Positions 45,396 to 53,917 of a stretch of 64,000 bases of DNA are shown here, piece by piece. The stretch spans positions 2,088,501 through 2,152,500 of the forward strand of contig NZ_QHJE01000001.1 of assembly GCF_013626205.1 (NCBI RefSeq). Reading direction: 5' to 3'. The translations under genes and the position numbers were made by a program. This DNA is from Hyphomicrobium methylovorum (GTDB taxonomy: Bacteria > Pseudomonadota > Alphaproteobacteria > Rhizobiales > Hyphomicrobiaceae). The notes below the pieces were generated by a model. It was not told where the DNA came from. It saw only the letters and a list, made by a program, of their open reading frames with translations, and did not search any database. The stretch's first letter is position 1. Each line of letters starts with the position of its first letter.

Positions 45396-46497
45396 TCGTA
45401 GATCCTTGTTGCTCAGCACGATTGCGTTCGTCGGCGCGACGGCCGTTGGTGAACAGGCTTTCGCGGCGGCTGCAACCGATAATGATGTCGCTTACATTTC
45501 GGCGGCGCGGCGTGCATCGGGGGGCTATTCCGTTCTGCTTCTAAAGGCCGACGGTTCGATCGTGCGTGAAGTTCCGCTTTCGGGGCGTGGACATGACATT
45601 GCGTTTCATCGCCCGTCTGGGCGGCTTGCTGCGATTGCGCGGCGGCCCGGCATCTTTGCGGTGGCGTTCGAATTGCACAAGGCGACGCCGCCCGTCATCT
45701 TCACGGCAAGCAAGGGGCGGCACTTCTTCGGGCACGGCGCGTTCTCGCAGGATGGGCGGCTGCTTTACATTTCCGAGAACGATATCGAGGCGGGACTCGG
45801 CTGCATCGGCGTCTATGACGTGGAGCGCGGTTACCGCAAGATCGGGGAACATCCGAGCTATGGCACGGGCCCGCACGAGATCATGCTGCTGGCGGATGGC
45901 AAGACGCTTGCAGTTGGCACCGGGGGCCTCGACACCGTTCCAGATGCGAACCGCGTGAATTTGAACGTCGAAGAGATGCAGGCGTCGGTTGCGTTCGTCG
46001 ATGCGGAGACGGGCGCGCTCAAGGTCAAGCACGATATGACCGGAGATTTGAAGTCTCTTTCGATCCGCCACCTTACGCAGGATGCAAGCGGCGTTGTCTG
46101 GTTCGGCGGGCAATGGGAGGGCTCACCGAGCGAAGCGCCCCAGCTCGTCGGTAGCGCTGGGCTCGACCGTGCTCCGCAGTTCATCACCCCGCCCGCGGGC
46201 ACGACCGTCGAGCTTCGCGGTTACATCGGGTCGATGGCTGTCAACGGTGACGGCAGCATCATCGCGGCTAGCGCGCCAAAGGCCGGGCAGGTTCTCTACG
46301 TCGAGGCGGCGACGGCGCGGGTCATCTCGCAGAGCGTTCTCAAGGACGTTTGCGGGATTGCGTCCGACGGCAAGCACGGTTTCGCGGCGTCATCCGGGTT
46401 CGGTGTGATGCGGTATGAAACGGCCGAGGCGCGCGTCATTTCCGAGGTCGAGCTGCGCAACATCGCGTTTGATAACCATCTGCGGCGGCTGGCTTAA
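45376..46497 (+). CDS. DUF1513 family beta-propeller-like protein, Tat signal
   Basis: The 373-residue protein begins with IDRRSLLLSTIAF, a Tat-type signal with twin Arg, and has repeated strand-rich segments such as RGHDIAFHRPSG, HGAFSQDGRLLYISEN and TGPHEIMLLADG, resembling a seven-bladed propeller. The function is unknown. It closes the imelysin/oxidase/dihaem operon, overlapping the second imelysin gene by 20 bases. An ATG three codons later is also possible. Co-occurrence with imelysin and COG3488 proteins is known from other bacteria. Confidence 0.85.
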   Translation: MNSMAIDRRSLLLSTIAFVGATAVGEQAFAAAATDNDVAYISAARRASGGYSVLLLKADGSIVREVPLSGRGHDIAFHRPSGRLAAIARRPGIFAVAFELHKATPPVIFTASKGRHFFGHGAFSQDGRLLYISENDIEAGLGCIGVYDVERGYRKIGEHPSYGTGPHEIMLLADGKTLAVGTGGLDTVPDANRVNLNVEEMQASVAFVDAETGALKVKHDMTGDLKSLSIRHLTQDASGVVWFGGQWEGSPSEAPQLVGSAGLDRAPQFITPPAGTTVELRGYIGSMAVNGDGSIIAASAPKAGQVLYVEAATARVISQSVLKDVCGIASDGKHGFAASSGFGVMRYETAEARVISEVELRNIAFDNHLRRLA

Positions 46498-46569
46498 CCG
46501 CCTCGGGAGGACCTCCGGGGCGATCGTGTCACGATTGCGCTTCCCGTAGGGCGCGGCTAGAAGCGCGGA

Positions 46570-47958
46570 ATGACAGAGCCCAGGGTCAAATCAGTTTCCG
46601 CTGACAGCGCTAAAGTGCGCCGCCTCGCGAACGCGTCGGCGCCGCCGAAGGTCGGGTTCGTGTCGCTTGGCTGCCCGAAGGCGCTTGTCGATAGCGAACG
46701 GATCATCACCAAGCTGAGATCGCAGGGCTATGCGATCGCGCCAGATTATGAGGGCGCGGACGTTGTGGTGGTGAACACCTGCGGCTTCCTTGATTCCGCG
46801 AAGAAAGAAAGCCTGGACGCCATCGGCGAGGCGATGACGGCGAATGGGCGCGTGATCGTCACGGGTTGTTTCGGCGTCGAAGAGGATCGCATTCGCGACG
46901 CGCATCCGGGTGTGCTGGCGGTTACGGGGCCGCATCAGTATGAGCAGGTGGTTGGCGCTGTGCACGCTGCGGTGCCGCCGTTGCATGATCCATTCATGGA
47001 TCTCGTTCCGCCGGAAGGGCTGCGTCTGACGCCGCGCCATTACGCGTATCTGAAGATTTCCGAGGGCTGCAACAACCGCTGTTCGTTCTGCATCATTCCC
47101 TCGCTGCGCGGCGATCTCGCGAGCCGTCCCGCCAATCATGTGATGCATGAGGCTGAGCGGCTGGTGGATGCGGGTGTGAAAGAACTTCTGGTTATCAGCC
47201 AGGACACGAGTGCCTACGGTGTCGATCTCAAGTACGCGGAAAGCCAATGGAAGAGCGCGCCGCTGAAGGCGCGGTTCCTTGATCTTTCACGGGCGTTGGG
47301 TGATCTCGGCGTGTGGGTGCGCATGCACTACGTCTATCCGTATCCGCACGTTGACGAGGTGATCCCGCTGATGGCGGAGGGCAAGATCCTTCCGTATCTC
47401 GACATTCCGTTCCAACACGCTTCGCCATCCGTTTTGAAGGCGATGCGGCGGCCAGCATCGCAGGAGAAGACGGCGGAGCGTATTCGCCGCTGGCGCGACG
47501 TTTGTCCTGATCTTGCGATCCGATCGACGTTCATCGTCGGTTTTCCGGGCGAGACGGAGGAAGATTTCGCGTTCCTGCTTGAGTGGCTGCGTGAGACGGG
47601 CATCAATCGCGCCGGTTGCTTCAAGTATGAAGCAGTCGAAGGTGCAACGGCGAATGCGCTGGGTGATGCTGTGCCGGAAGAAGTGAAGGACGAGCGCTGG
47701 CACCGCTTCATGGAAGCGCAGAAGATCGTGAGCGCGGAGCGGCTCGAAAGCCGGGTCGGATCGACGATCGACGTGATTGTCGATGAGGTTGACGAAACGG
47801 GCGCGATCGCACGTTCGAAGTGGGATGCGCCGGAGATCGATGGCAACGTCTTTCTCAATGGCGAGAGCGACGTAAAGGCTGGCGACATCGTGCGGGTGAA
47901 AGTCGTCGAAGCGGGCGAATACGATCTTTGGGGCGAGCGTGTCTCGTCCGATGCGTAA
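46570..47958 (+). CDS. rimO: Ribosomal protein S12 methylthiotransferase
   Basis: RimO adds a methylthio group to an Asp of ribosomal protein S12, using radical SAM chemistry and two Fe-S clusters. The 462-residue protein has the N-terminal UPF0004 domain ([12 protein letters not shown], then NTCGF and TGCFG supplying three cluster cysteines), the radical-SAM motif CNNRCSFC, and a C-terminal TRAM domain. [12 protein letters not shown] and the Arg/Lys-rich RGDLASRP segment favour RimO over MiaB. It stands alone after the DUF1513 gene. Confidence 0.94.
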   Translation: MTEPRVKSVSADSAKVRRLANASAPPKVGFVSLGCPKALVDSERIITKLRSQGYAIAPDYEGADVVVVNTCGFLDSAKKESLDAIGEAMTANGRVIVTGCFGVEEDRIRDAHPGVLAVTGPHQYEQVVGAVHAAVPPLHDPFMDLVPPEGLRLTPRHYAYLKISEGCNNRCSFCIIPSLRGDLASRPANHVMHEAERLVDAGVKELLVISQDTSAYGVDLKYAESQWKSAPLKARFLDLSRALGDLGVWVRMHYVYPYPHVDEVIPLMAEGKILPYLDIPFQHASPSVLKAMRRPASQEKTAERIRRWRDVCPDLAIRSTFIVGFPGETEEDFAFLLEWLRETGINRAGCFKYEAVEGATANALGDAVPEEVKDERWHRFMEAQKIVSAERLESRVGSTIDVIVDEVDETGAIARSKWDAPEIDGNVFLNGESDVKAGDIVRVKVVEAGEYDLWGERVSSDA

Positions 47959-47992
47959 CGGACCAGAATGCGCCGTGTCGCGCGCGGTCGAT

Positions 47993-48907
47993 CTAAATCG
48001 GGACCGCTCCTGAATCGTCAGGCTTCGCTTTGTGCTCGGGCTCGACGTGGATGACGACCTGCGATCCTTTAATTGCATTTTCGATCGAGTGTTCTAGGCG
48101 GTCGCAGATTTCGTGCGCTTCCTCGACCGACATCGTGCCGGGCACCACGAGATGAAACTCTATGAATAACGCGCGCCCCGCTTGACGTGTTCGAATGTCA
48201 TGGGCCTGTAGCGCGCCGTGTCCGTTCCCGGCGATGATCTCGCAGATTTGTGCAGCAATCTCTGGACTCGCGGCCTGATCGAGTAGGCGCGACATGGACT
48301 GCGTGGCGATCCGATAGCCCATCCAAAGGATGTTCAGGGCGACGAGCGCTGCGATTAGCGGGTCAAGGACGTGCCAGCCGGTGATGACCGCAAGGATCAG
48401 GCCGATGACGACGCCGACCGAGGTGATGACGTCTGTGAAAAGATGCTGGCCGTCGGCGACAAGAGCGGGTGAGCGCCACAGTCGTCCGCGTTGGATCAGT
48501 AGCCATGCCCAGGTGCCGTTTACAATCGTGGCGACGATATTGAGGCCGATGCCGAGCGTCGATTGCTCCAGCGTAACGCCGGAGACGAACGCATCATGTG
48601 CTTTGATCAGGATGAGTACGGCGGCAACGGCAATCATTGCGCCTTCGAACATCGCTGCCAGGAACTCGGCCTTGTGGTGGCCGAAGGGATGGTCATCGTC
48701 GGCGGGTTTGGCGCTGATGCGGACCGCAGCGAAGGCGGCCACGGCCGTCATCACGTTGACGATGCTTTCGACGGCATCCGAGAAGAGCGCTACCGAGCCC
48801 GAAACGTAGTAAGCGGCGTATTTGATAGCCACGACGGCAAAGGCAACGGCGATGTTGATCGCCGCCAGCTTGGCGATGCGCGACGCTTCGATCTCGGGGC
48901 GGGGCAT
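47993..48907 (-). CDS. Cation diffusion facilitator family transporter
   Basis: CDF proteins export divalent metals (Zn, Fe, Mn, Co, Ni) in exchange for protons. The 304-residue protein has six spans, the span-2 metal motif SDAVESIVN with its Asp, the DDHPFGHHKAEF loop, and a C-terminal cytoplasmic domain with HDIRTRQAG and EFHLVVPG. The metal cannot be assigned. The start chosen begins the expected N-terminus, 38 codons inside a longer frame. The gene converges with rimO. Confidence 0.9.
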   Translation of the reverse strand: MPRPEIEASRIAKLAAINIAVAFAVVAIKYAAYYVSGSVALFSDAVESIVNVMTAVAAFAAVRISAKPADDDHPFGHHKAEFLAAMFEGAMIAVAAVLILIKAHDAFVSGVTLEQSTLGIGLNIVATIVNGTWAWLLIQRGRLWRSPALVADGQHLFTDVITSVGVVIGLILAVITGWHVLDPLIAALVALNILWMGYRIATQSMSRLLDQAASPEIAAQICEIIAGNGHGALQAHDIRTRQAGRALFIEFHLVVPGTMSVEEAHEICDRLEHSIENAIKGSQVVIHVEPEHKAKPDDSGAVPI

Positions 48908-49122
48908 AAAACGTATTTCCGAAGGAGCTTCGGCGACTAGGTGGCACATTTGCCGCCATGCCGCCAGCCGCGAGAGATCGCACCCGAGGCGCGGAAATAA
49001 GGGCTTATCCACACGCCGCATGGCCTAGCTGCTCGTCGGGAGGGGGCGAATCTGATGCTCAGATAGCGGGCTGGCGGCGTTCAGTCCGGCGTTTTCGCTG
49101 AGACGGGGTGAGATAGAAAGCC

Positions 49123-50037
49123 ATGGCCAACTTTACGACGCACATCGCGGTTGGAACGGTGGTTTCGGGCGCTATGGCGACTCTGACGCTGGCTGCCGAT
49201 GTGGTCGCGCCGCAGAATCTCGTCGCCGTGACGCTCGCAGGCGTGTTGGGATCTGTTCTGCCGGATATCGATCTTAAGGATTCGCGGCCCAGCCGCGCGA
49301 TGTTCGCAGGGCTTGCCATCTTTTTCTCGTTCGCGGTGCTATTCAACGCGGCGACGAAGTATTCCGTGGCGGAGCTTTGGATCTTATGGCTCGGGACGCT
49401 GCTATTTGTGAGATACGGCCTGCATAAGGCGTTTCACAACCTCTCTGTCCATCGTGGCGTCTGGCATTCGATTTTGGCGGCAGTGTTCTGTGCTGTCGCT
49501 ACGGCGATCGTATTTCATCACGCGCTTGGGAAGCCCACGGGCGTTTCGTGGCTGGCGGCGGCGTTCCTGTTTCTCGGCTACTTGACGCATCTTACGCTCG
49601 ACGAAATGTATTCGGTCGATGTGATGGATACGCGGCTCAAGGCTTCATTCGGGACAGCGCTGAAGCTATTCGACCGTCGTTACCTCAAGGCCTCTGCAGC
49701 AATGGCAGCCGCTACGGTCGGCGCGTTGTTGATCTCTCCGTCGACGACGACGTTTGTCGATGGGCTGACAACGCGCAGTCTCTGGACCGGACTTGAGCAG
49801 CGTTTGCTGCCGCGCGATCGATGGTTTGGGGTTCTGCAAGGGCCGCATTTCGCGCGGCGTGAAGCTCCGGCGCCTGGCGTCGTTACGGGGTCTGTTGCGA
49901 AAACGCCTGCGGACGTAATGGAGGAAGCCCCGGCAGCCTCGAGCACGCCGGATGTTCGCCTGCCGGAGGCTGACCATTCCGAAAGCGCTGCCCCGGTTAC
50001 GGTGGAGCCTACGCCGGACGAGAACGCATCCCCCTGA
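49123..50037 (+). CDS. YdjM-like membrane-bound metal-dependent hydrolase family protein
   Basis: The 304-residue protein opens with MANFTTHIAVGT and has the conserved LPDIDLKDSRPSR motif, HRGVWHSILA and a GYLTHLTLDEM segment, with about five membrane spans in the first 190 residues. These His/Asp motifs define the DUF457/YdjM group, annotated as membrane-bound metal-dependent hydrolases but without a known substrate. The C-terminal 70 residues are Pro/Ala-rich and hydrophilic. Its last 29 bases overlap the convergent TetR gene. Confidence 0.82.
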   Translation: MANFTTHIAVGTVVSGAMATLTLAADVVAPQNLVAVTLAGVLGSVLPDIDLKDSRPSRAMFAGLAIFFSFAVLFNAATKYSVAELWILWLGTLLFVRYGLHKAFHNLSVHRGVWHSILAAVFCAVATAIVFHHALGKPTGVSWLAAAFLFLGYLTHLTLDEMYSVDVMDTRLKASFGTALKLFDRRYLKASAAMAAATVGALLISPSTTTFVDGLTTRSLWTGLEQRLLPRDRWFGVLQGPHFARREAPAPGVVTGSVAKTPADVMEEAPAASSTPDVRLPEADHSESAAPVTVEPTPDENASP

Positions 50038-50614
50038 GGAACGTCGAGCTCAGCTGCTTGGCGTAGGATCGGGCGGTGAGGGGCGTCAGAATTGCGCTTT
50101 TACCGCTGGCAGCAATCGCGGTCATGCCATGCACCGCTGCAAAGAGGCTGTGAGCTGTCAAATCGAGTTCGCTGTCCGTGGCGTTCGGATCGATCGGCTT
50201 CAGCGCGCGGCGGAGAATGTCCGAGAGGCTATTCAAATGGTCGGTGAAGGATACCGGTATCGTGAAGGTCGCGGGTAGGGTGTGAGCGAACAGAACGTTC
50301 CACATGTGCCGGTTCGAAAGAGCGAAATCGATGTACGCCTGGATCAGCGCTTCGACATTCTCCTCACTATCCGAACCAAGTTCTACACTGTGGAGGTGGT
50401 CAACTGACCGGCCGAGCAGCTGAATTTGCATGCTCAGAAGTACATCGTCGAGATTTTCAAAGATGTTATAGAGTGTACCTGGAGAATAGCCGATTATGCG
50501 CGCAATTTCACGCGCAGAAAGACCAGAAATACCGTTTTGCTCAACGATTGTTTTTGAAGCATCGAGAATAAGTTGTCTCAATTCTTCCGGAGAATGCGCA
50601 GACCTCCGTCCCAT
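50009..50614 (-). CDS. TetR-family transcription regulator
   Basis: The 201-residue protein has an N-terminal helix-turn-helix (about residues 10-55, GLSAREIARIIGYSPGTLYNIFENLDD region) and an all-helical ligand-binding part. The target and ligand are unknown. The start used gives MGRRSAHSPEEL; an ATG 15 codons upstream is possible. The last 29 bases overlap the convergent YdjM-like gene. The 276-base gap before it, after the TadE-like gene, is AT-rich and contains the small palindrome TCGAATTATTCGA (50757-50769), which might be its own operator. Confidence 0.87.
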   Translation of the reverse strand: MGRRSAHSPEELRQLILDASKTIVEQNGISGLSAREIARIIGYSPGTLYNIFENLDDVLLSMQIQLLGRSVDHLHSVELGSDSEENVEALIQAYIDFALSNRHMWNVLFAHTLPATFTIPVSFTDHLNSLSDILRRALKPIDPNATDSELDLTAHSLFAAVHGMTAIAASGKSAILTPLTARSYAKQLSSTFLRGMRSRPA

Positions 50615-50890
50615 CGAAATTACGTGCCTTTTTCGCCCGTCATGGAAATAATTCCACATATCAACATGCTCGCCTCAAGACAACATTGGGTTGAGCATAA
50701 ACCGCAGATTGAACCGGGGTTTTAGCGTTGTTCGGGAAAGGGTGTTTCTCGCCTTTTCGAATTATTCGAGCATCCGATGTTGATTTGCGTAGGACGCCGG
50801 GAATGAATTTCGTTCACTCATCACAAATGAGCAAATCGGCCAAAAAATATTGCAAACAACAAATTTTATTCGCGGAATAACTTTTACCGT

Positions 50891-51517
50891 TCAGCCGCTG
50901 CCTGGCGGACATTTCGTGTTTTGGGCAGCTTGTGCATAGAAAACGGAACCGTAGCGCGGAGCGAATGTCATCGTGTCTCGCCACGTCATCGACTGCACCA
51001 GACCCGGTATAATGTTGGTCAGTAGAGGTTTGTAGTCATAGGTCGTCTCGATGACGACCACGGCATTGCCCTTCGTGACCATATTGTCGGCCGGCATAGA
51101 TTTATCCGAACCACACCCTGTCGTTGGCATGCCCTGGTAAGACCATGACCATTCGACCTTCGTTTTTTTTGCGTCCGTTGGCGACGCACGCAACTGTGAA
51201 ATCGCGGCTTTAAACGGCGTTGTGCTGTAGGGCGACATGACATGCTGGCCGGAGGCCATGATGCCGGTTAGCGCAGCGTTCGCGCTTGTCGCATCTGAGC
51301 CGATCTGCTTTTCGCGGGCTACCAGATCTCCGATCATAGCGGTCGCGCGCTGGAAGCGTTTGTGTACAAACAGGCCGCGCGCCATCTCATATGTGCCGAA
51401 CGTAATCAGCATCAGCAGCGGTGCGAGATAGGCGAACTCCACCGCGGCGACGCCGTTCTTGTCCGACATGAAGGCGCGGAAGCGTGCCTTAAGAAGTAAA
51501 GTTGAGCGGATGCGCAT
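50891..51517 (-). CDS. TadE-like pseudopilin, second of two
   Basis: TadE/TadF proteins are minor pilins processed by the prepilin peptidase. The 208-residue protein has a basic N-terminus, the processing-site motif NGVAAVEFA (Glu after the cleavage position), one hydrophobic helix (about 27-49), and a periplasmic domain with two cysteine positions. I chose an ATG preceded by GGAAG. A TTG 11 codons upstream would overlap the preceding TadE-like stop codon. It is the last gene of a short minus-strand unit beside the tad locus. Confidence 0.82.
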   Translation of the reverse strand: MRIRSTLLLKARFRAFMSDKNGVAAVEFAYLAPLLMLITFGTYEMARGLFVHKRFQRATAMIGDLVAREKQIGSDATSANAALTGIMASGQHVMSPYSTTPFKAAISQLRASPTDAKKTKVEWSWSYQGMPTTGCGSDKSMPADNMVTKGNAVVVIETTYDYKPLLTNIIPGLVQSMTWRDTMTFAPRYGSVFYAQAAQNTKCPPGSG

Positions 51518-51546
51518 GGCTGAAACGTCTTCCGATGCTCGCAAGA

Positions 51547-52140
51547 TCAAGATTCGGGATAGGGTTCGCTACGGAATGCGGTGGCAGACTGCACCATCAT
51601 CGAGCCGTTCTTCATGTTGCCAATTTTGAGGAAGGGAAAATTGGCGGTGAATTTCCATAGGTAGCAGGCGGTGACGATGACGACGTCGCTCGCGTTACCG
51701 GACTCGATCGCGATCAGCTGATTGCCCGGGGTGGTATTCTGAATAATGACTTGATTGCTATCGAGGCACTCCTGCGGCGCATCAGATACTAACCCGGCCC
51801 AGTTGGCGTAGTGTTTGACGAACACTTGAAGGTTCTCGCACTTGATCCAATCGCCAGCGCCATCGCAGATTTTTTTCTTGAATTGGTCGACCGTCATTTT
51901 ATCGGAGACGGCTTGTCCCGTGCGGATCAGCCTGCTCGACTGATCCATCCCTTTTTCGACTGAGTTGATGACGAAGTAGTAGTAGGAAATGCCAATCAGC
52001 GCGAAGACGAACATGAAGAACGGCGCTGCGACGATCGCAAATTCTACTGCGGTGCTGCCCGAGCGATCGTTCCGCCAGCGGCGAAAAAGATTTGGCATAT
52101 TCCGGCTCGAGTGAGGCTTATCTGCTTCAACGCTCGGCAT
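51547..52140 (-). CDS. TadE-like pseudopilin, first of two
   Basis: The 197-residue protein has the TadE signature SGSTAVEFA followed by a hydrophobic helix (about residues 33-60). The periplasmic domain holds four cysteines, in ICDGAG, KCENL, ECLDS and ACYLW, so one or two disulfides are likely. GAGAG precedes the ATG; an internal ATG 14 codons later is a possible alternative. It forms a unit with the next TadE-like gene and lies 110 bases after a secretin-N-domain gene on the same strand. Confidence 0.82.
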   Translation of the reverse strand: MPSVEADKPHSSRNMPNLFRRWRNDRSGSTAVEFAIVAAPFFMFVFALIGISYYYFVINSVEKGMDQSSRLIRTGQAVSDKMTVDQFKKKICDGAGDWIKCENLQVFVKHYANWAGLVSDAPQECLDSNQVIIQNTTPGNQLIAIESGNASDVVIVTACYLWKFTANFPFLKIGNMKNGSMMVQSATAFRSEPYPES

Positions 52141-52250
52141 GGCACTCTCGCAACCCTCTGAATGGATCGCGATAGATAGGACGAAACGGATTAAAAGCGC
52201 ATTTAGCGAAAGATGTTTCGTATCCGATGGTTGAGAAAGTATGAAACAGA

Positions 52251-52760
52251 CTACTGCTGTGCGTTTCCGCTCGTTGAGTCAGAAGAGCCTTCCGAAAAGC
52301 GCGTTTTCTTGGAATTGGCGGCTTCTACGTCGGCGAAGAAGTCTTTGTCGTCACCAATCGTCAGAGTCGGTTCGCAATTCGGCGTGCACGCGTATGTAAA
52401 GCGTGTGCTGCCTTTGTGAAGGTTGACGATCTTGCGGTCGTCACGCTCCACCATGACCCGTTGGTCCTGGATGACATTATGCTGAGCATCGAGGGCGATG
52501 ATGTTGGTGATGCCGAACGTCTTGCCGGTAACGACCAGCATATTGCCGCCTTGAAGAGCGACATCGGCGATCGACGGGTTGCCGACAATGACTTCAGTAG
52601 CTGGCCGGGGAAGGCGCAGAAGCTGCGATTGGTCGTAGCGGACGATCAGATCACCGGCGAGCGCGTCACCAGCGAATAACGCCAGAAGAGTTGCGCCAAG
52701 TGCCACAACGCGGGCGGGCCGATGCATCGGCTTCAATTTAGTCGTCGCTCCACGGAGCAT
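52251..52760 (-). CDS. Stand-alone pilus-assembly secretin N-domain protein
   Basis: The 169-residue protein has a signal peptide (about 12-36, ending ALAG) and one domain matching the N-terminal domain of CpaC/RcpA secretins: LPRPATEVIVGNPSIADVALQGG, then VTGKTFGITNIIALD. A CTPNCEP pair follows and the tail is Ser-rich. It has no secretin pore domain. The full-length CpaC is encoded 2.7 kb away on the other strand. It may be a pilotin-like or periplasmic partner of that secretin. AAGGA precedes the ATG. Confidence 0.82.
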   Translation of the reverse strand: MLRGATTKLKPMHRPARVVALGATLLALFAGDALAGDLIVRYDQSQLLRLPRPATEVIVGNPSIADVALQGGNMLVVTGKTFGITNIIALDAQHNVIQDQRVMVERDDRKIVNLHKGSTRFTYACTPNCEPTLTIGDDKDFFADVEAANSKKTRFSEGSSDSTSGNAQQ

Positions 52761-52933
52761 CGCGCGATCCTTTGAAGAATGTCCGGCGATTAGCTCATAT
52801 AATGGTGAAGGAACTACAAACGGTCGTTCGGTTATGTGCCGAAACGCGTTTTCGGCTGGTGCCTGGGAGTTCGGCGGTGCGTTTCGAGCCGCTGCCGTCT
52901 GGGACGGTTTATTGAATTAGATCGTCAGACCAG

Positions 52934-52968
52934 CCCAAAGTTCGATTGCATTTTAGTCGAACTTTGGG
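52934..52968. repeat. 12-base inverted repeat in the tad control region
   Basis: CCCAAAGTTCGA and TCGAACTTTGGG pair perfectly around an 11-base AT-rich loop. It lies upstream of genes in both directions and has no T-run, so it is not a normal terminator. It could be an operator or an RNA leader stem. Confidence 0.7.
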
Positions 52969-53096
52969 GCTCGACGGACCGGTCAACCGGTCTGGGCGTC
53001 AGTGCAATCAGGTGATTAATTTCAGTATTAACCAGGTAGTACTTGTTATATTTTTGATATGCGGCATATGTGTCGCGCGGTATGTACGAAAGATGC

Positions 53097-53110
53097 TTTG
53101 ATATATCAAA
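53097..53110. promoter_or_regulatory. Perfect palindrome TTTGATATATCAAA upstream of flp1
   Basis: This 14-base symmetric site lies 192 bases before flp1. TTTGAT recurs at 53117-53122, giving a third half-site. The arms resemble FNR/CRP-type half-sites (TTGAT/ATCAA), but the spacing is two bases instead of four. Confidence 0.45.
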
Positions 53111-53301
53111 TAATACTTTGATTTATTCTTTACGTATACACCGTTTTGTTGCTCGTTTAACTTGTTATCTCGTGTTTGAGCTATTTTACTTGGCTTTAAT
53201 TTTTGTCCTCTACTTTGATCATCAGTTCAGCGGAGAGGACAGACGTCCCACGGTGGACATGGATCGGAACTGTACAGTTTAGCGTATTGGGAGACTTCAA
53301 C

Positions 53302-53469
53302 ATGTTTTCGCGTTTCATGAATGACGAGTCGGGCGCAACGGCTATCGAATATGGCCTCATCGCAGCTCTTATCGGCGTCGCTATCATCGCCGTCCTGAAG
53401 CAGGTCAGCGGCAGCCTCAACACGACCTTCACGAAGGTCAAGACCGAACTCGACGGCGCTTCCAAGTAA
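53302..53469 (+). CDS. flp: Flp-family type IVb major pilin, first copy
   Basis: This is the structural subunit of the Tad pilus. The 55-residue prepilin has a short leader ending in Gly, then the Flp motif ATAIEYGLIAALIGVAI with the Glu and Tyr at the fifth and sixth mature positions, and a small C-terminal part. GGAG precedes the ATG at eight bases. A stable hairpin follows the gene, and a second flp gene comes after it. Position, size and motif make this the likely major pilin. Confidence 0.94.
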   Translation: MFSRFMNDESGATAIEYGLIAALIGVAIIAVLKQVSGSLNTTFTKVKTELDGASK

Positions 53470-53495
53470 GCTTCGTTGGCTTAAGCCAAGCAGAG

Positions 53496-53527
53496 AAACG
53501 CGTCTGGGCAAAACCCGGGCGCGTTTT
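53496..53527 (+). terminator. Hairpin between flp1 and flp2
   Basis: AAACGCGTCTGGG pairs with CCCGGGCGCGTTT (13 pairs, some G-T) around a 5-base loop. A short TTTT runs into the end of the stem and further T follow. A 14-base palindrome TTGGCTTAAGCCAA lies just before it at 53476-53489. It probably stops most transcription after flp1. Confidence 0.6.
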
Positions 53528-53657
53528 GCATTTCAAGAGCTTCTCGTCTCGCGGAAAAATTCGGCGCACTACGCAATATTAAGAGATGCCGGATAGCGTC
53601 GCGATGATGATTACGGCTTGTCGCCCCGGCGGGTTCTCGCAGATGGATTGTTTCCCC

Positions 53658-53834
53658 ATGCTCCTTTCGAAGCTTCGGAAGTTCGCTGCAGCAGAGGATG
53701 GCGCGACGTCCATCGAGTACGCGCTGATCGCAGTCATCATCAGTATATGCATCGTAGCGGCAGGCAAAGGCATTGCGACGTCGCTCAACGGCACCTTTGG
53801 AAAGGTTGCGGACGGTATGGCGCCGACCAACTAA
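53658..53834 (+). CDS. Flp-family pilin, second copy
   Basis: The 58-residue prepilin has a leader with KLRKFAAAEDG, then the Flp motif ATSIEYALIAVIISICIVAAG. The mature part contains a cysteine in the helix, unlike flp1. Two earlier in-frame ATGs (53643 and 53586) exist. None has a strong ribosome site, so the start is uncertain. It is more diverged than flp1 and lies behind a hairpin, so it may be a minor pilin. Confidence 0.82.
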   Translation: MLLSKLRKFAAAEDGATSIEYALIAVIISICIVAAGKGIATSLNGTFGKVADGMAPTN

Positions 53835-53917
53835 TCGCGAAGCCAGCCGCATTAGGCGCGTTTTTACTCTCCTCGCGCATACTCGCGCCGAACCCGCACT
53901 TTAGTCCGGAAAATCAT

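Larger units (their letters stand above)
52761..53301. other. Palindrome-rich control region of the tad pilus genes
   Basis: This 541-base gap separates the minus-strand secretin-N-domain gene from flp1. I see no convincing gene in it. Its first half is GC-balanced and carries a 12-base inverted repeat and an ACCGGT-CA-ACCGGT double palindrome (52979-52992). Its second half (about 53020-53220) is strikingly AT-rich and holds ATATG-CGG-CATAT (53057-53069) and a 14-base perfect palindrome. It probably drives both transcription directions. Confidence 0.65.

Noticed and set aside
52808-52832. GGAAC followed by CGGTTA, as a possible EcfG-type stress promoter
   Set aside because: The spacing is 14 bases instead of 16-17.
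53070-53282. A 70-codon open frame in the AT-rich flp leader
   Set aside because: Its codons are random-looking, the hydrophobic stretch follows from AT-rich DNA, and no ribosome site or family resemblance is seen.
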